A stretch of DNA of 64,000 nucleotides from Pleurodeles waltl (GCF_031143425.1 NC_090441.1:223010928-223074927); one strand, 5' to 3'; shown: positions 12,501-24,003, numbered from the stretch's first letter. Numbers and translations: made by a program. The notes: a model not told the origin generated them from the letters alone.

Positions 12501-13654
12501 TCACTGTCATGCAAGATTGAAGTCACACGAGCTGTGAACAGTCCTGGACTGTTCTTGTACCCTGGGGTAAACTACAGATTTTTTTCTGGGAGCCTAGTGT
12601 GCTGGAGCTTGTTAAGTCTCTACTCTCAGGTGCTATATTTTGGCAGAAAAAAGCATTGGAAATGTCTGATGTTGTTTTGAATTTTTTTGCGCACTATGTT
12701 GTTCATAATTGCTGTGCAATGTGAGTTCTGTATAGCATATGTGCACGTATGACTGTTTAAATGTCTGTAGTCTAAGACTATTCTGTATGAATGGTCCAGT
12801 TTAGCTACTGGGAATAAAGGATTATTTATTGGGGACATGCAGGGTTCAATTATGCCCTGGTACTCCAGTTGTGTGAGACTTTCTCTCACAGGTGCTTTAG
12901 CATCATGTTTTATTGGATACTGGGGTTGAGGTTGGGGTTGGTTTTCAATGGGAATTACGAGGTAGGCGAATTCTTTGTCCCAACCTACGTGGCTGCGATA
13001 TAACACGGGTGCCTGCGCTACTGCCCAATCGATGGCATAGGATTCTGCGAGCTCTTCGGGAACAAAAAGCGCGAAAGAAGGTTTGATAACATCTTCCACA
13101 TATGGGCATGTACTGACAAAATCAGGTGGCCAGTCTTGTTCGGCCATCAAGATATCGTATATGTTTAGCACGCAATCCCAAAAGATTGCGTCTATTGTGC
13201 GTTCAATGTCTCCTTCTAACTGTAGCGTTACTTTGTACAACCTATCAGGTGTGGAGACATGCATGTCCACAGTTTCTACTTGTAGAAAGTCATCAGTTGC
13301 TTTCACCTCCAGAAGCTCTAGAAGATTCCGGTGAACCATTGTGACCTCTGCTGCGCTGTCTAGCAGCGCTAGAGCCCACTTCCTGTTCTTCAAGAGGGCT
13401 CTCTTCTTGAGTGGCATGTCGAACCGCAACTGCTGCCACCTTTTTCTTTTTAAATTGAGGCTTTTGTTGAGGAGGTTTCTCTTCCTTTTTAACAGAAACC
13501 TCGGTCTTTGCTCTGACCGCTCACTTTTCTCACTGCCTTTTTCTGATGAGTCCTGAAAGGAACGAGATCGGCGTGTATCAGTATATTGATATCTGTCAGG
13601 CATTTTTATGTTATCTTGATTTCTGAGATTATATCTGTTTTGTGGGGTCTCCAT
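12501..13654 (-). pseudogene. Protease and N-terminal reverse transcriptase of the foamy-virus-like pol
   Basis: The 342-codon frame at 12626-13654 begins with a charged, Arg/Lys-rich stretch. It then shows LLDSAAEVTMV near residue 97, a retroviral protease active site in which the usual Gly after Asp-Ser/Thr is Ala. Further on come QYPIKHDAKAP, EYQGIIEPCMSP and RIVLDYRHLN, standard motifs of the RT fingers and palm. The last 30 or so residues are frameshifted, and the palm piece FTPGYKNSPGLF is found in another frame at 12500-12600. Pol thus lies as one continuous minus-strand unit from 13.65 to 10.44 kb, broken by a few shifts. Confidence 0.82.
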
Positions 13655-13839
13655 GCGTGGAGATTCTCCGCTTTCTTTTTTAGGAGTTTGTTGTTTTTTA
13701 TGCCAGCGTTTCTTATTGCTTGGTAAAATCTTTAGTAGATTTACCCTGAAATTGTGGTTTTGTTGGTCTGGCCCCCAGACTATCTCGATATACTAGAATA
13801 GGTCTCTGCGATAATCTTTGGCAGCTCTCGTTCTTGATC

Positions 13840-14640
13840 CTATTGAGGAACATCCCGGAGCACAGCTAATGTGACCACTTCCCCTTTAAGGTTACTTAAA
13901 AAGACTGAGGATACAGTGGCAAATTTGCCCATTAATTGCATCCCCAAATCTAGGACTGGGACAGCCCCGTATTCTTCTTGAATCCATTTCAACACTTCCG
14001 GTAAATGTGCAAGTGTCTGTGTACCGTGTGCGGTAGTATGGAGCGTGGCAAATACCATGCCCATGTGTTACAGTTATCTATTGTAGGAACCATCCCAAAC
14101 GGCAAGCACATTGTTAGTATTCTGTGTTTATTCTGAGGTCCCGTATGGGGAAATACTGCTTCTAGTGCACTTATTTTTTGAGCTAACCAAAAAGGAATTT
14201 CTTCTCGTTTGGCGGGTACCTTATCCATGATCGAATGTACAGTTGCCGGGTTAATACCTGGCGTCACTGCATGTGGTTGCGCTGGAGCAGCACGTGCTGG
14301 GTTTGTATTTAAAGTTTGCATTATAAACTGTACTAATCATCTGTATATCGCCGTCAGATCAGTATACAAGCAACAGATTTCAGCTACTGCTAAGTTTGCT
14401 ACTGCAGGGTGAGGTGTATAAGTGGCCAATAAAGGCCATGTAGGACTGTCATTACGTAGTGGACCTAACCTAACTGGTAAACTCATGTTGGGTAGGGTGC
14501 CATCAAGCCAATTATTATGTTCTTGATAAGATACAGGTATTTCTAAATATGCGTATGCTCTGTATTGTCCAGGTACGTTTGCAGGTCTATAATGATGAAA
14601 TGTATTTGCGTTCAACTGAAGGAAATGTGACCCAAGAGTA
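13840..14640 (-). pseudogene. gag-like region of the foamy-virus-like element
   Basis: Frames 14337-14615, 13989-14321 and 13840-14064 lie directly upstream of pol on the same strand. They are Pro/Ala/Gln-rich (for example ARAAPAQPHAVTPG) and include a capsid-like helical stretch (PFWLAQKISALEAVF). I see no Cys-His box, which would agree with foamy-type gag. I do not recognise the sequence by itself; the call rests on position and composition. The 5' part of gag and the 5' LTR are missing, because a different LTR starts at 14830. Confidence 0.5.
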
Positions 14641-14829
14641 AAAGAGTTCTGTTCTGTAGGCTGTATCTATGTCAACAAGAATTGTGACTGGACTCCCCTG
14701 GGCCGTTAGGCCATGTGCCAATAAATGTGTAGTAAAGGGTTGTCTCATATTAACTGCAATTGCTACCTGCTGCGGATTAGCATATTAAATGGTAAATTAA
14801 ATGGTATATTTGTTCAGAGATAAGTACAC

Positions 14830-16380
14830 TGTTGGAAATGGCCTTTCTGCAGGGTCACCCCCACTTTTTGCCTACCTCCTTCTCTTTTTCTTACCTCATT
14901 TTTTTGCTGGTTTTAGAACTCTGCAAACTTTAGCACTGCTAACCAGTGCTAAAGTGCATATGCTCTCTCTTTTAGACATGGTAACACTGGATCTTACCCA
15001 ATTGGACTCTTTAATTTACTATAAGTCCAAAGTAGAGTGCACTGTGTGTGCCCAGGGCCAGTCGGTTAAATGCTACTAGTGGACCTGCAGCACTGATTGT
15101 GCCACCCACTTAAGTAGCTCCTTAACCATGTCCTGGTAGTGTAAAATTCCTAAATTTGTTTTTACACTGCTGTGAGGCCTGCTCCCTTCATAGGCTAACC
15201 ATGGGGCTACCCTCATATATTGTTTGAGTGGTAGCTGCTGATCTGAAAGGAGTAAGAAGGTCATATTTAACATGGCCAGAATGGTAATACAAAATCCTGC
15301 TGACTGGTGAAGTTGGATTTAATATCACTATTTTAGAAATGGCACTTTTAGAAAGTGAGCATTTCTCTACACTGAAATCCTTCTGTGCCTTCCACGTCTG
15401 GCTGGGTTTAGTTGACAGCTCCCTTGTGCATTCACTCAGACTCACCCCAAACACAGGATACTCAGCCTCACTTGCATACATCTGCATTTTGATTGTGTCT
15501 TCCTGGGCTGGGAGGGTGGAGGGCCTGGCACTTGCATGTCAAAGGACAGTAGCATGCCCTCACACAAAGGACTGCGACACCCCCTACTGGGACCCTGGCA
15601 GACAGGATTGAACTGAGAGGGGACCTTGGGCACTTCTAAGCCACTCTTTGAAGTCTCCCCCACTTCAAAGGCACATTTGGGTATTTAAACAGGGCCTCTG
15701 CCCCTACCAACTCAGACACTTCCTAAAGAAGAAACCTGAACCAGAACCTGCATCCTGTCAAGAAGAACTGCCTGGCTGCCCAAAGGACTCACCTGTCTGC
15801 TTTCTGTGAAGGACTGCTGCTTGCTGTTGCCCTGCTGCCTTGCTGCTCTCTGGCTGTGGTGAAGAAATGCTCTACAGGGGCTTGGATAAAGCTTGACTCC
15901 TGTTCCCTGAGGTCTCAGGACCAAAAAATACTTTATTCCTGTAAGAAGAACTCCCTGTGCTGCGAAAATCTGGCAGAAACTATGCACAGCCTGCATCTCG
16001 GTGAAAAATTCACTGCAGCCTCAGACGGCTGAAGTGCCATGGCTGGTGTTGTCTGGACAGATGCTGCTCCAACCCCAGTCACCAGATCCATACTGCCCGC
16101 GGTGTCAGTTCCCTTTACATTGGCCTTGGAAGCTGTTGTCCCCTTCCTGCCCGTGGCAGATGGCGGTGCCTCCTTGCTTCTTCCAGCTGGTGTTCCCCTT
16201 CTGCCCTTGCGGGCTGGTGTTCCCTCCTTCCCCTTGCTGGCTGGTGTTCCCTCCTTCCCCTTGCTGGCTGGTGGTGCCTCCTTCGTCTTCCTGGCTGGTG
16301 TCCCCTTCTTGCCCTTGCTGCACACAGGACCCTGCCCAGTAGTAGATGCCCACTAGCATTATTGGGTTTGGAGTCCATCT
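14830..16380 (+). mobile_element. LTR of the TGTTGGA family, plus orientation
   Basis: It starts with tgttggaaatggcc at 14830 and shares its first few hundred bases with the reverse complement of 59641 leftward (gcactgctaaccagtgctaaa, gctactagtgg.cctg, tgccaccca). Towards the right it has a CT-rich body with a short internal repeat, ttccccttgctggctggtg (about 16200-16310). The right border is not sharp; Harbinger E1 sequence is recognisable from about 16385. Open frames inside are by-products of the CT-rich repeat. Confidence 0.7.
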
Positions 16381-16506
16381 GAGCTTGCCCATAATGGAAC
16401 CTACAGTGCCATGTTCGCTCTGGCCTAGGGGCCCACACAGACCCGGATCTGCCACCCAAGTAACACCTTAACTTACACAAAGTAATGATTCTGAAACTGT
16501 ACTCAC

Positions 16507-16776
16507 CCCCTTGTAGCTGCTGTGATGCCTTCAAGCGCCCACCTAACTCCAGATAGGTCACTACCAGGATGCGGAACATCAGGTAGATCAGGGTACGACG
16601 GGCACCCCTTCTTCATTGGGAGGCCTGCCCCATCTGGGCCTCCGCCGTCTTCCTTGCCCAGCGGCTCAAGTCCTCCCACCATTTGCGACAGTGGGTGCTC
16701 TGCCTGTCAAAGACCCCAGGGTCCGCACCTCCTTGGGGATGGCACGCCAAATACCCTTTTTCTGATGGGCACTGAC
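16507..16776 (-). pseudogene. SANT-A (MYPOP-like Myb/SANT protein) exon 2 in E1
   Basis: On the minus strand the acceptor ctgcag lies just before 16776 and the donor gtgagt starts at 16506. The exon codes for the second half of a Myb/SANT-like DNA-binding domain, with a CRKWWEDL recognition-helix-type motif and an AQMGQASQ linker. This corresponds to the same exon at 32792-33059, 57980-58250 and 60290-60561. The reading frame carries a stop after the linker, so the copy is decayed. Confidence 0.72.
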
Positions 16777-16854
16777 CTGCAGAAAAAGATACAAAAGGTA
16801 TGATTCATACTATCCGGACTATTAAACACATGGCCCACCATATACTCCATCCAC

Positions 16855-16914
16855 TAGTCTCTCCAACTCCTCTGAAGTGAAGGCAGGGGCCCTTTCCCCA
16901 GACCCTCCAGCCAT
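16855..16914 (-). pseudogene. SANT-A exon 1 in E1, truncated
   Basis: The minus-strand start at 16914 gives MAGGSGERAPAFTSEELERL, the same N-terminus as in E2 (33370) and E4 (58570). The exon breaks off after the LVDGVY-type position; the stretch up to the usual PPDQQ and splice donor is deleted. This alone makes E1 SANT-A non-functional. Confidence 0.72.
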
Positions 16915-17360
16915 GGTCGCTTCCAGACACAAGTCACAGCAGCACTTGCAGTGTAGGTCCTCTCCTGTTGAAGGTCAGGTAGCAAGTGAGTGAACAGATA
17001 GAAAATGGCGGTCACGTCCGCGGAGGTGAGTACCGCCACTGCCGGCGTACATCACCATTGGCTCCTGGAACCCGTTGACCCCAATGATAACCAATGATGT
17101 GTTGCACGGCGGTCATCAACCACCTACCGTACTGGCACACATCGCCAGTGGAATTACCTCATTTCCATTTTTCCCTCCTCACAGGTCAGGCACCCGTCAT
17201 TTCAGGGGAACACAGGCCATGGCACCTAACTGCATCACAGCAGACATAGGCACATCAACGGACCTACACGTTTACATACTGTTTCTGTAAAAAAGAGAAA
17301 GGCATCTTGATCTGAATATATATTTGATTATGACCATCTGCTCACCGTTTTTCACCCTAG

Positions 17361-18480
17361 AGTTCAACCGCTGAGAATGAATAGGAGATGGTGACATACC
17401 CCATGTGCAGACCCCTGGTGGACCTTGCGACAATGGAGGACAGGCACATTATCCTAACCTACAGACTTGAGAGGGCCACAACCCAAGAGCTGTGTGCCCA
17501 ATTGGAGCCAGACCTGATTTCAGCTATCCACCACCCCACAGGTACCCCCCCCTCTCTAGTGCAGGTCCTGTCAGTGCTCAATTTCTTGGCAAATGGTTCC
17601 ATCAGGGATGTCACAGCGTATGTTCTCAAACGTGCTGACCAGAGTGTTGTCTGCCCTGATGAAACACATGCGCAGCTACATCATATTCCCCCAGGTGGAT
17701 GATTTGTCCACAGTGAAGGCTGTCTTGTATGCAATGGGACATATCCCCAACATCATTGGTGCCATTGATGGTACACATATTGCCTTTGTCCCACTCCAGA
17801 GAAATGAACAGGTGTTCAGAAATCGAAAGAACTTTAACTCTCTGAATGTGCAGTTGGTGTCTTTGGCGGACCATTACTTCTCCCATGTCAATGCAAAGTA
17901 TCCTGGCTCTGTGCATGATGCCTTTATCTTGAGGAATAGCAGCATCCCATATGTGATGTTTCAACTCCAGAGGCACAGGGTGTGGCTAACAGGTGAGCCC
18001 ATGGTCCCCACCCAGTTGATGTAGGTATATGGGTGTGGGGTTGGCCCTAAGGGTGAGTGTGTGGCTAACAGGTATCCCTCGATATTTGCAGGTGACTCTG
18101 GTTACCCCAACCTCTCATGGCTACTGACCCCAGTGAGGAATGCTAGGACAAGTGAAGAGGAACGTTACAATGAGGCGCATGGTCGAACAAGGAGGATCAT
18201 TGAGTGCACCTTAGGCCTCCTGAATGCCAGATTCCGGGGCCTCCGTCTGACAGGTGGATCCCTGTAATACGCACCCAAGAAGGTCTGCCAGATCATCGTT
18301 GCATGTAGCACAACCTGGCCTTGAGACACCAGGTGCCTTTTCTGCAGGAGGATGAGCCTGGAGATGGTCGTGTGGCAGCGGTGGAGCCTGTGGACAGCGA
18401 CAAAGAGGAGGCAGAGGAAGAGGATGCAGACAACAGAACTACTATAATTCAATGGAAGTTTTGTGTTGGACATTGTACAT
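17361..18480 (+). pseudogene. HARBI1-like transposase of E1, exon 2 onward
   Basis: An acceptor (ttcaccctag) ends at 17360. The exon reads PLVDLATMEDRHIILTYRLE, then VGAIDGTHIAFVPLQ-like DDE-domain text (17740-17800) and KYPGSVHDAFILRNSS. An intron of 99 bp (17993-18091, gtgagc to ttgcag) separates it from GDSGYPNLSWLLTPVRN and the terminal ECTLGLLNARFRGL. These are hallmarks of the Harbinger/HARBI1 nuclease fold, with candidate acidic residues in IDGTH, GDSGY and IE-type helices. A deletion near 17600 shifts the frame, and a TAA follows GGSL near 18265. The C-terminal acidic tail (EEAEEEDADN) is still visible to 18440. Confidence 0.82.
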
Positions 18481-18821
18481 GCAGCATGATTTTCCTATTT
18501 CTATGGCCACTTACTGTACCCTTTGGTGTCTCTATTTTCAGATATCTGTGCCCCACTCTGGCTCCTGGTGTGTTTACTGCTGCCCACTACAGGTTATACC
18601 TATGTAAATATGACTGTACATTTGAATTGCACTGTTTACAGCTGGTTAAATTAATATATATTTCAATCCATTGACAGACTCCAAACTTGTATTAGTTCCA
18701 AGGGTGTTTATTTCTGTGATAATAAGTGTAGGTTGTATTGTAATGCGCTGGGTTGATGGTGGAGGAATATCCAGGATAGAGTCCAGTCTATTGGTATCAC
18801 AGATGCTTTTTCCACGGGGGC

Positions 18822-20408
18822 TTAGGGAGTGGTGCAATGGCAGTTCAAGGTGGACAGGGTGACAGAGTGGGACTCAAGGGTGACATTCAGGGGAGTCTTA
18901 TTTCCTGGCGGGGGTCTTGGCAATGTTCTCTGGCTTCTACCTGGATCGCAGGGACCTTTTGCGTGGTGGTTCTCCTTCTGCAGGGGGAGGGGTGCTGGTG
19001 GCCTGTTGTTCCTGTGGGATGGCCTCCTGTCCACTAGCGTCGGCGGAGGTGGAGGGCTGTTCTTCGGTGTGGCTAGTGTCAGGGGCCCGTTGTTGTGCCA
19101 CTGCCTCCCTCATGTGTTGGCCATGTCTGCCAGCACCCCTGCAATGGGAACCAGGGTGGTGTGGATGTCTCTCAGGTCCTCCCTGATCCCCAAGTACTGT
19201 CCCTCCTGCAGCCGCTGGGTCTCCTGCAGCTTGGCCAGTATCTGGCCCATCGTTTCCTGGGAATGGTGGTATGCTCCCATGATGTTAGTGAGTGCCTCGT
19301 GGAGAGTCTGTTCCTTGGGCCTTTCCTCCCCCTGTCGCACAGCAGTCCTCCCAGCTTCCCTGTTGTCCTGTGCCTCTGTCCCCTGAACCGTGTGCCCACT
19401 GCCACTGACCCCAGATCCCTGATCATCCTGTGTTTGTGGGGTTGCCTGGGGTCCCTGTAGTGGTAAACACACTGCTGATTGATGTGTCCTAGGGTATGAG
19501 GGATGGGCCAGCTGGGTGGGCGCTGTGCTGGTGTTTCCTGAGGGAGGAGGCTCTGTGGTGGTTTGGGACTGTGGCTGGGTCACCGACTGTCCGGAGGTCC
19601 CTGATGGGCCAGGTTGGTCATCCTGATCCAGATGTGCAGAGCTGCTGTCATTACTGTGGGCCTCTTCTGGGGGGAGGGGACTGGCTGTTCCTGGCACCTC
19701 CTCTCTGGTGACGTTGTGTGGGGGTCCTGTGGGGATGTAAATGCAGTGTTATTGTTTCTGTATGTGACATTGGTATGTTTCCTTCTATGGTTGTTATTAC
19801 CAAGGCAGCTTTGTGATTGTCACTAGTGTGCATACTGTGGTGATGGGTGTCCATGCAGGTCTGCGATGGGGATCCATGCATTGGTATGTCATGCAGGGCT
19901 TGGTATTGGGATGGGTGGGTTGTGATGGCGGGGTATATGTGAGGTGGTGGAGTGATGGGGGTGAGGGTAGGGGTAGGAGTTTGTGATGGCATGCAGGTAG
20001 GGGGTGAAAGTAGTAAAGAGTTGACTTACCAGAGTCCAGCCCTCCTGCTACTCCTGCCAGGCCCTCAGGATGCATGATCACCAAGACTTGCTTCTCCCAT
20101 GTTGTTAGTTGTGGGGGAGGAGGTGGGGGTCCAACGCCAGTCCTCTGTACAGCTATCTGGTGACTTGCAACCACGAATCGCACCTTCCCACGTAGGTCAT
20201 TCCACCTCTTCCTGATGTTATCCCTTGTTACGGGGTGCTGTCCCATGGCATTGACCCTGTCAACGGCTCTCCGCCATAGCCCTATCTTCCTCGCAATGGA
20301 TGTCTGATGCACCTGTGATTCGAATAGCTGTGGCTCTACCCGGATGATTTTCTCCACCATAACCATTAGCTTCTCCTCAGAGAATCTGGGGTTTCTTTGT
20401 GGTGCCAT
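18822..20408 (-). pseudogene. SANT-B (NAIF1-like Myb/SANT protein) of E1, two exons
   Basis: Exon 1 (20408-20030) starts MAPQRNPRFSEEKLMVMVEK and continues through IRKRWNDLRGKVRF, a Myb/SANT-like domain of the NAIF1 type, ending in a Pro-rich stretch and a donor (gtaagt at 20029). Exon 2 starts at 19726 after ccccacag. It has a Ser/Gln/Pro-rich spacer, then a Gln/Leu-rich helical region (ILAKLQETQRLQEGQYL) that may form a coiled coil, ending at 19110. A conserved basic C-terminus continues in another frame to about 18900, so there is a 3' frameshift. NAIF1-type partners of HARBI1 carry the transposase to the nucleus and bind DNA. Exon 1 is intact here, the best SANT-B copy in the window. Confidence 0.8.
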
Positions 20409-21229
20409 GAGTGTAGTGTGTGTGGTGTGTGTAAGGGTGTGTGGGGTGATGTCTTGGGGTGTGTGCTGTGAGGTGGTTGGATGGTGTATGGGTGATGGTG
20501 TTCTTTGTCTCTAATTCAGTGGGTGCTCCTGGTGTGTCTCTCTCTTTTATCACTGACCTTTGGTGTGGCGGACTTGTGTGTGTGTCTGTATAGTGGCAGA
20601 TTTCTGTGTGTGTGTCATCATACGCGTAGATGGTCTATGGATGATGGTGTTCTGTGGCTCTGATTCAGTGGGTGCGCCTGGCGTGTCCTTCTCTCAGTTG
20701 TCAATTTCTTTTTCCGGAAAGGGTTGTGGGTAATGTGTGTGTGTGTTTTATATTGGTGTGGATGTGTGAGTGTGGTGTGCGTATGTGTGTCAGGTGTGTG
20801 TAGTTCGAATTGTCCAATGTGGTGTTGTTTTGTAAGTGTATGTTTATTTTGAATGCAGCGGTCTGCACCGCCAATGGTTTACCACGGTTGAATGTCCGCC
20901 GCGGTAATTCGTGGGTCATAATGATATGGGCGTATTTCTATTGGCCTAAAGGTGTGGGTTTTGCTACTGCCATTTTATCACTGACCTTTGGTGTGGTGGA
21001 CTTGTGTGTGTGGCTGTATAGTGACAGATTTCTATGTGTGTATCACAATACGCGCAGCAGAATACCACTGTGGTATGTTGACAGCAGTCAGCATGGTGGT
21101 AAGCAGCACTGTTATAATGAGGGCCTAAGAATCTTGGTTTGATGAGTTGCTTTCATTATAGTTGGGGATTCCGATTCTTTGGAAACATTAGTGAAGGTGG
21201 GCTATTTGCACTTTGTTGTACAGGCATAC

Positions 21230-21545
21230 ACAAGCATGGATATACATCCAGCTATATGCATTGATTTATGGCTAGTTGCATGCATCGATGTGGCCAGCTT
21301 CAAGCATTGATGTAAGGCCAGGAGCATGCGACAATCTATGACCGGCTACATGCATTGAGAACGACAAGCTAAATGCATTGCTGTACAGCCAGATGTAGTA
21401 TGGATCGATCTACGGCTAGTGGCATGCAACAATGACCAACCAACTGCATACATCAGCCAACGGTCAGCTGCTTGTGTCAATGACCAACCAGCTGCATGCA
21501 TTGGTGTATGGCTTGCTACATGTATCACTGACCAACGAGCTGCTT
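21230..21545. repeat. Degenerate ~30-bp tandem repeat around 'gctgcatgcattg'
   Basis: Variants of gctgcatgcattgatgtatggcc recur about ten times with many changes. The array lies just right of E1. No coding meaning. Confidence 0.6.
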
Positions 21546-22221
21546 GATTGAATCAGTGGCCCCCTATAACTCCATACACACTGAAGAATGTGTACAGACT
21601 GCAGCTGTGGGCTCTAGTGAAGTGGGACCAGCTCACAGATCGACATGAGGTCAGGTTAATGCTAACACACAAGAGAGCTGTAGCCAGACCGAGCACAGCT
21701 GCAGAATATAGCTGAACAAACACAGACTGATCTGATACTTCTGTAACTTTGACATGGATTACCAGTTTTGTTTGAGGATGGTGAAGGCCCCATTTGAGGT
21801 TATGCTTCTGCGTTTCACAACTGCAAACATCTTCCTAGTGCCTCGCCTTGCTGGACTTGGCGCTATGCAGGCAGAAGCAGCCGAAACATGTTGAGTAGAG
21901 TGGGGACTCCAGAGTGCTACGAATGCATTCCTGCATCCAGGTACCTACTATTGCTGCTGGAAAAGATTGCCCGGTTGTCACCAAATATTCATGGCACATG
22001 TGCATCTGCCACTGCATGTCCAGGGTGGGAGTCTTTGATGCCACTGTGTGCATGTGTAGCTGCAGGCACTTAAGAACCATGATAAGCTGCACAACGAAAT
22101 GGGGCAAGCTGACACCTCCCCTACAGCCACGTGTGAACTGGTTGAATAGGGGGACACAAGTTGTAGAGGGAGTCACAAGAAGGGATGCAGAGAGACAGGC
22201 AGAGAAACAGCCAGCTCCAGT
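21546..22221. other. Unassigned sequence between repeats
   Basis: I see no supported gene. A 162-codon minus-strand frame (21835-22323) overlaps the neighbouring 80-bp array and shows no known motif. Confidence 0.4.
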
Positions 22222-22680
22222 GTTATCTGCACTGCCCACGTAAAGAAGAATGCTCCTATCCTTATGCAGGTCACTTGACCAGAGAGGCAGCCAGCTACAC
22301 AGCATTACCTGCATTGCCCACATAAATAGGTGGCTCCTGTCCTAATGCAGGTCACATGACCAGAAAGGCAGCCAGCTACAGCCTTACTGCACTGTCCACA
22401 TAAAGAAGAGGCTCCTGTCCTTATGCAGGCAAATTGACCAGAGAGCCACCCACATCCAGGCTTACCTGCACTGTCCACATAGATAAAAGGCTCCAGTCCT
22501 TATGCAGGTTACATGACCAGAGAGGCAGCCAGCTCCAGCCTTACTGCACTGTCCACATAAAGAAGAGTGCTGCTGTCCTTATGCTGGTCATTTGACCAGA
22601 GGCAGCCAGCTTGAGCCTTACCTGCACTGTCCACATAGGGAAGAGGCTACTGACCTTATGCAGGTCACGTGACCACTGCA
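22222..22680. repeat. ~80-bp tandem repeat, six copies
   Basis: The motif tccacataaagaag...cttatgcaggtca...accagagaggcagcca recurs near 22234, 22317, 22394, 22474, 22552 and 22632. Spacing is close to 80 bp and units are about 80 to 90 percent alike by eye. Confidence 0.85.
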
Positions 22681-23154
22681 CAATGAATCCATCCTGTGCC
22701 CTTGCCCTGACAATGCCCCTGTAACGAATGACATGTATCATCATGAAATGAGAAAGGCAGGTGCATAGAAATGTAAATGATGGTTTTAAGAGCCAATGAA
22801 CTGGGACTGAGGTGACCTTTGGCCCCCCCAGTCTCAGGGGAAAGCTGTATTTAAATACCAGGATCCTACAATGCAATGGATTGTACATAAAGTACTGGAC
22901 AGCAAAAGCAAAAACACCTGTTAATACCAGCCAGTTGTGCAAACACCAGGTCGAGCCTGGTGCCACTTTTACCAACATAAGGGAAAAAATCATATCTCCC
23001 CATGAGCATTGCATTTTTTCCTTTTCTTCACAATATTCTCCCCATCAAAGAAGAAACTTTACATTAATACCAACAATTTTCAATGAGTCTGATTTGTATC
23101 CGAAAGAAGAGGAAAAAGCCCAGAGAAATAACTTTGTCACATGGCGAGGTCTTT
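22681..23154. other. Unassigned sequence upstream of V segment 1
   Basis: Nothing recognisable in either strand. The plus-strand frame at 22812-23252 is open but has no motif and runs into the duplicated V upstream block. Confidence 0.4.
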
Positions 23155-23480
23155 CTTACAGGAAGGAAACTCTTCCCTCTGGTGCACACGGAGCTTCCTC
23201 CCCTCTGGTGACCACACCCCTCCAGGGTGGGGCTCTCTCCTCCCTGAAGTAATATTTAAGTAATATACAGTAATACATGCCTTACAGGAAGGAAACCCTC
23301 CCCTCTGGTGTCCGCATCCATCAAGGGTGGGGCTCCCTCCTGCCTGAAGCCCCTTCTACCAGGGCAGGGCTCCCTCCTCCCTGAAGCCCCTCTCAGGCAC
23401 TTTATCTTTCCGCTCTGAGTTTCCCTCAGTTGATACCCAGGACTGACCACCACAGGTGCAGTTTGTCACTTCTAGAGCAC
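23155..23480 (+). promoter_or_regulatory. Duplicated upstream block of V segment 1
   Basis: A block starting ggaaggaaactcttccctctgg is present at 23155-23247 and again from 23280. A related block lies upstream of V segment 2 at 45712-45800. The block then leads, as in V2, through tttccctcagttga and tgcagtttgtcacttctagag to the leader. I see no ATGCAAAT octamer such as marks immunoglobulin V promoters. A promoter role is inferred only from conservation between the two V segments and position. Confidence 0.45.
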
Positions 23481-23483
23481 AAC

Positions 23484-24003
23484 ATGATGTGTGTCCAGGC
23501 TCTGCTGCTGGCTGCGGTCTTTGAGTGTACGTTGTGCTGCTTCACACACCGAGTGTGACACAAGTAAGCCCCTGTGTCCTGTGGTGGGATTTAGTGACAT
23601 GTTCTGCTTTATACATGCCATATCTTGTGCATGCCTCCACTATATAGATACAATTCCGTTAATATATTTAATGCTTTGTAAGAACACCCTTGTCATTTCC
23701 ATTTTATTTACTCTCCACAGATGCAGAAACCAGCAACCAGGTCCTGCAGCCTCCAGTGCTGGCGGTAATGGACGGAGGGGCTGCGGATGTCACCTGTTAC
23801 CACACCATCACCAAACCACAGTATCTCATCTGGTATCAGTGCTGGCCTGGGGGTTCCCCCGAGCTCCTGATTTCAGGGTATAGCTCCCCCCCAGACATCG
23901 GACACCTCTTGATGCACATCACCAAGGACCGTGTGTCTACCACTCTGAGGATACATGGAGCAGGAGTGAGGGACGGTGCAGTGTATTACTACGGTGTGAG
24001 GGA
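23484..24003 (+). pseudogene. T-cell-receptor-type V segment 1 (leader and V exon), second Cys lost
   Basis: The leader exon (23484-23526) encodes MMCVQALLLAAVFE, a signal peptide, ending at a gtacgt donor. The V exon starts at 23721 after ctccacag and keeps the phase. It reads ETSNQVLQPPVLAV, DVTCYHT (first Cys), YLIWYQCWPGG (conserved Trp), then DRVSTTLRI and DGAVYYYGVRD. The conserved YYC is YYY, so the intradomain disulphide is lost. The exon runs open into a recombination signal. Framework motifs fit TRAV/TRDV best; an immunoglobulin V is not excluded. The frame is otherwise open, so this is either an unusual ORF or a recent pseudogene. Confidence 0.82.

Larger units (their letters stand above)
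16385..21129 (+). mobile_element. Harbinger (PIF) element E1, left-truncated
   Basis: E1 contains, in order, SANT-A exons 2 and 1 (minus), a HARBI1-like transposase (plus) and SANT-B (minus). The right end reads tgttataatgagggcc with taa after it, resembling the E2 right end (ttgtaatgaccccc then taa). The left part (SANT-A exon 3, the 64-bp array, transposase exon 1 and the left inverted repeat) is absent; the TGTTGGA-family LTR lies there instead. The 20.4-21.1 kb right flank is GT-rich and contains repeats of tcactgacctttggtgtggcgg. Confidence 0.8.

Noticed and set aside
16001..16356. Plus-strand Pro/Leu/Val-rich frames and minus-strand Gln/Gly-rich frames
   Set aside because: They lie in the CT-rich repeated part of an LTR; similar LTR regions elsewhere are not coding.
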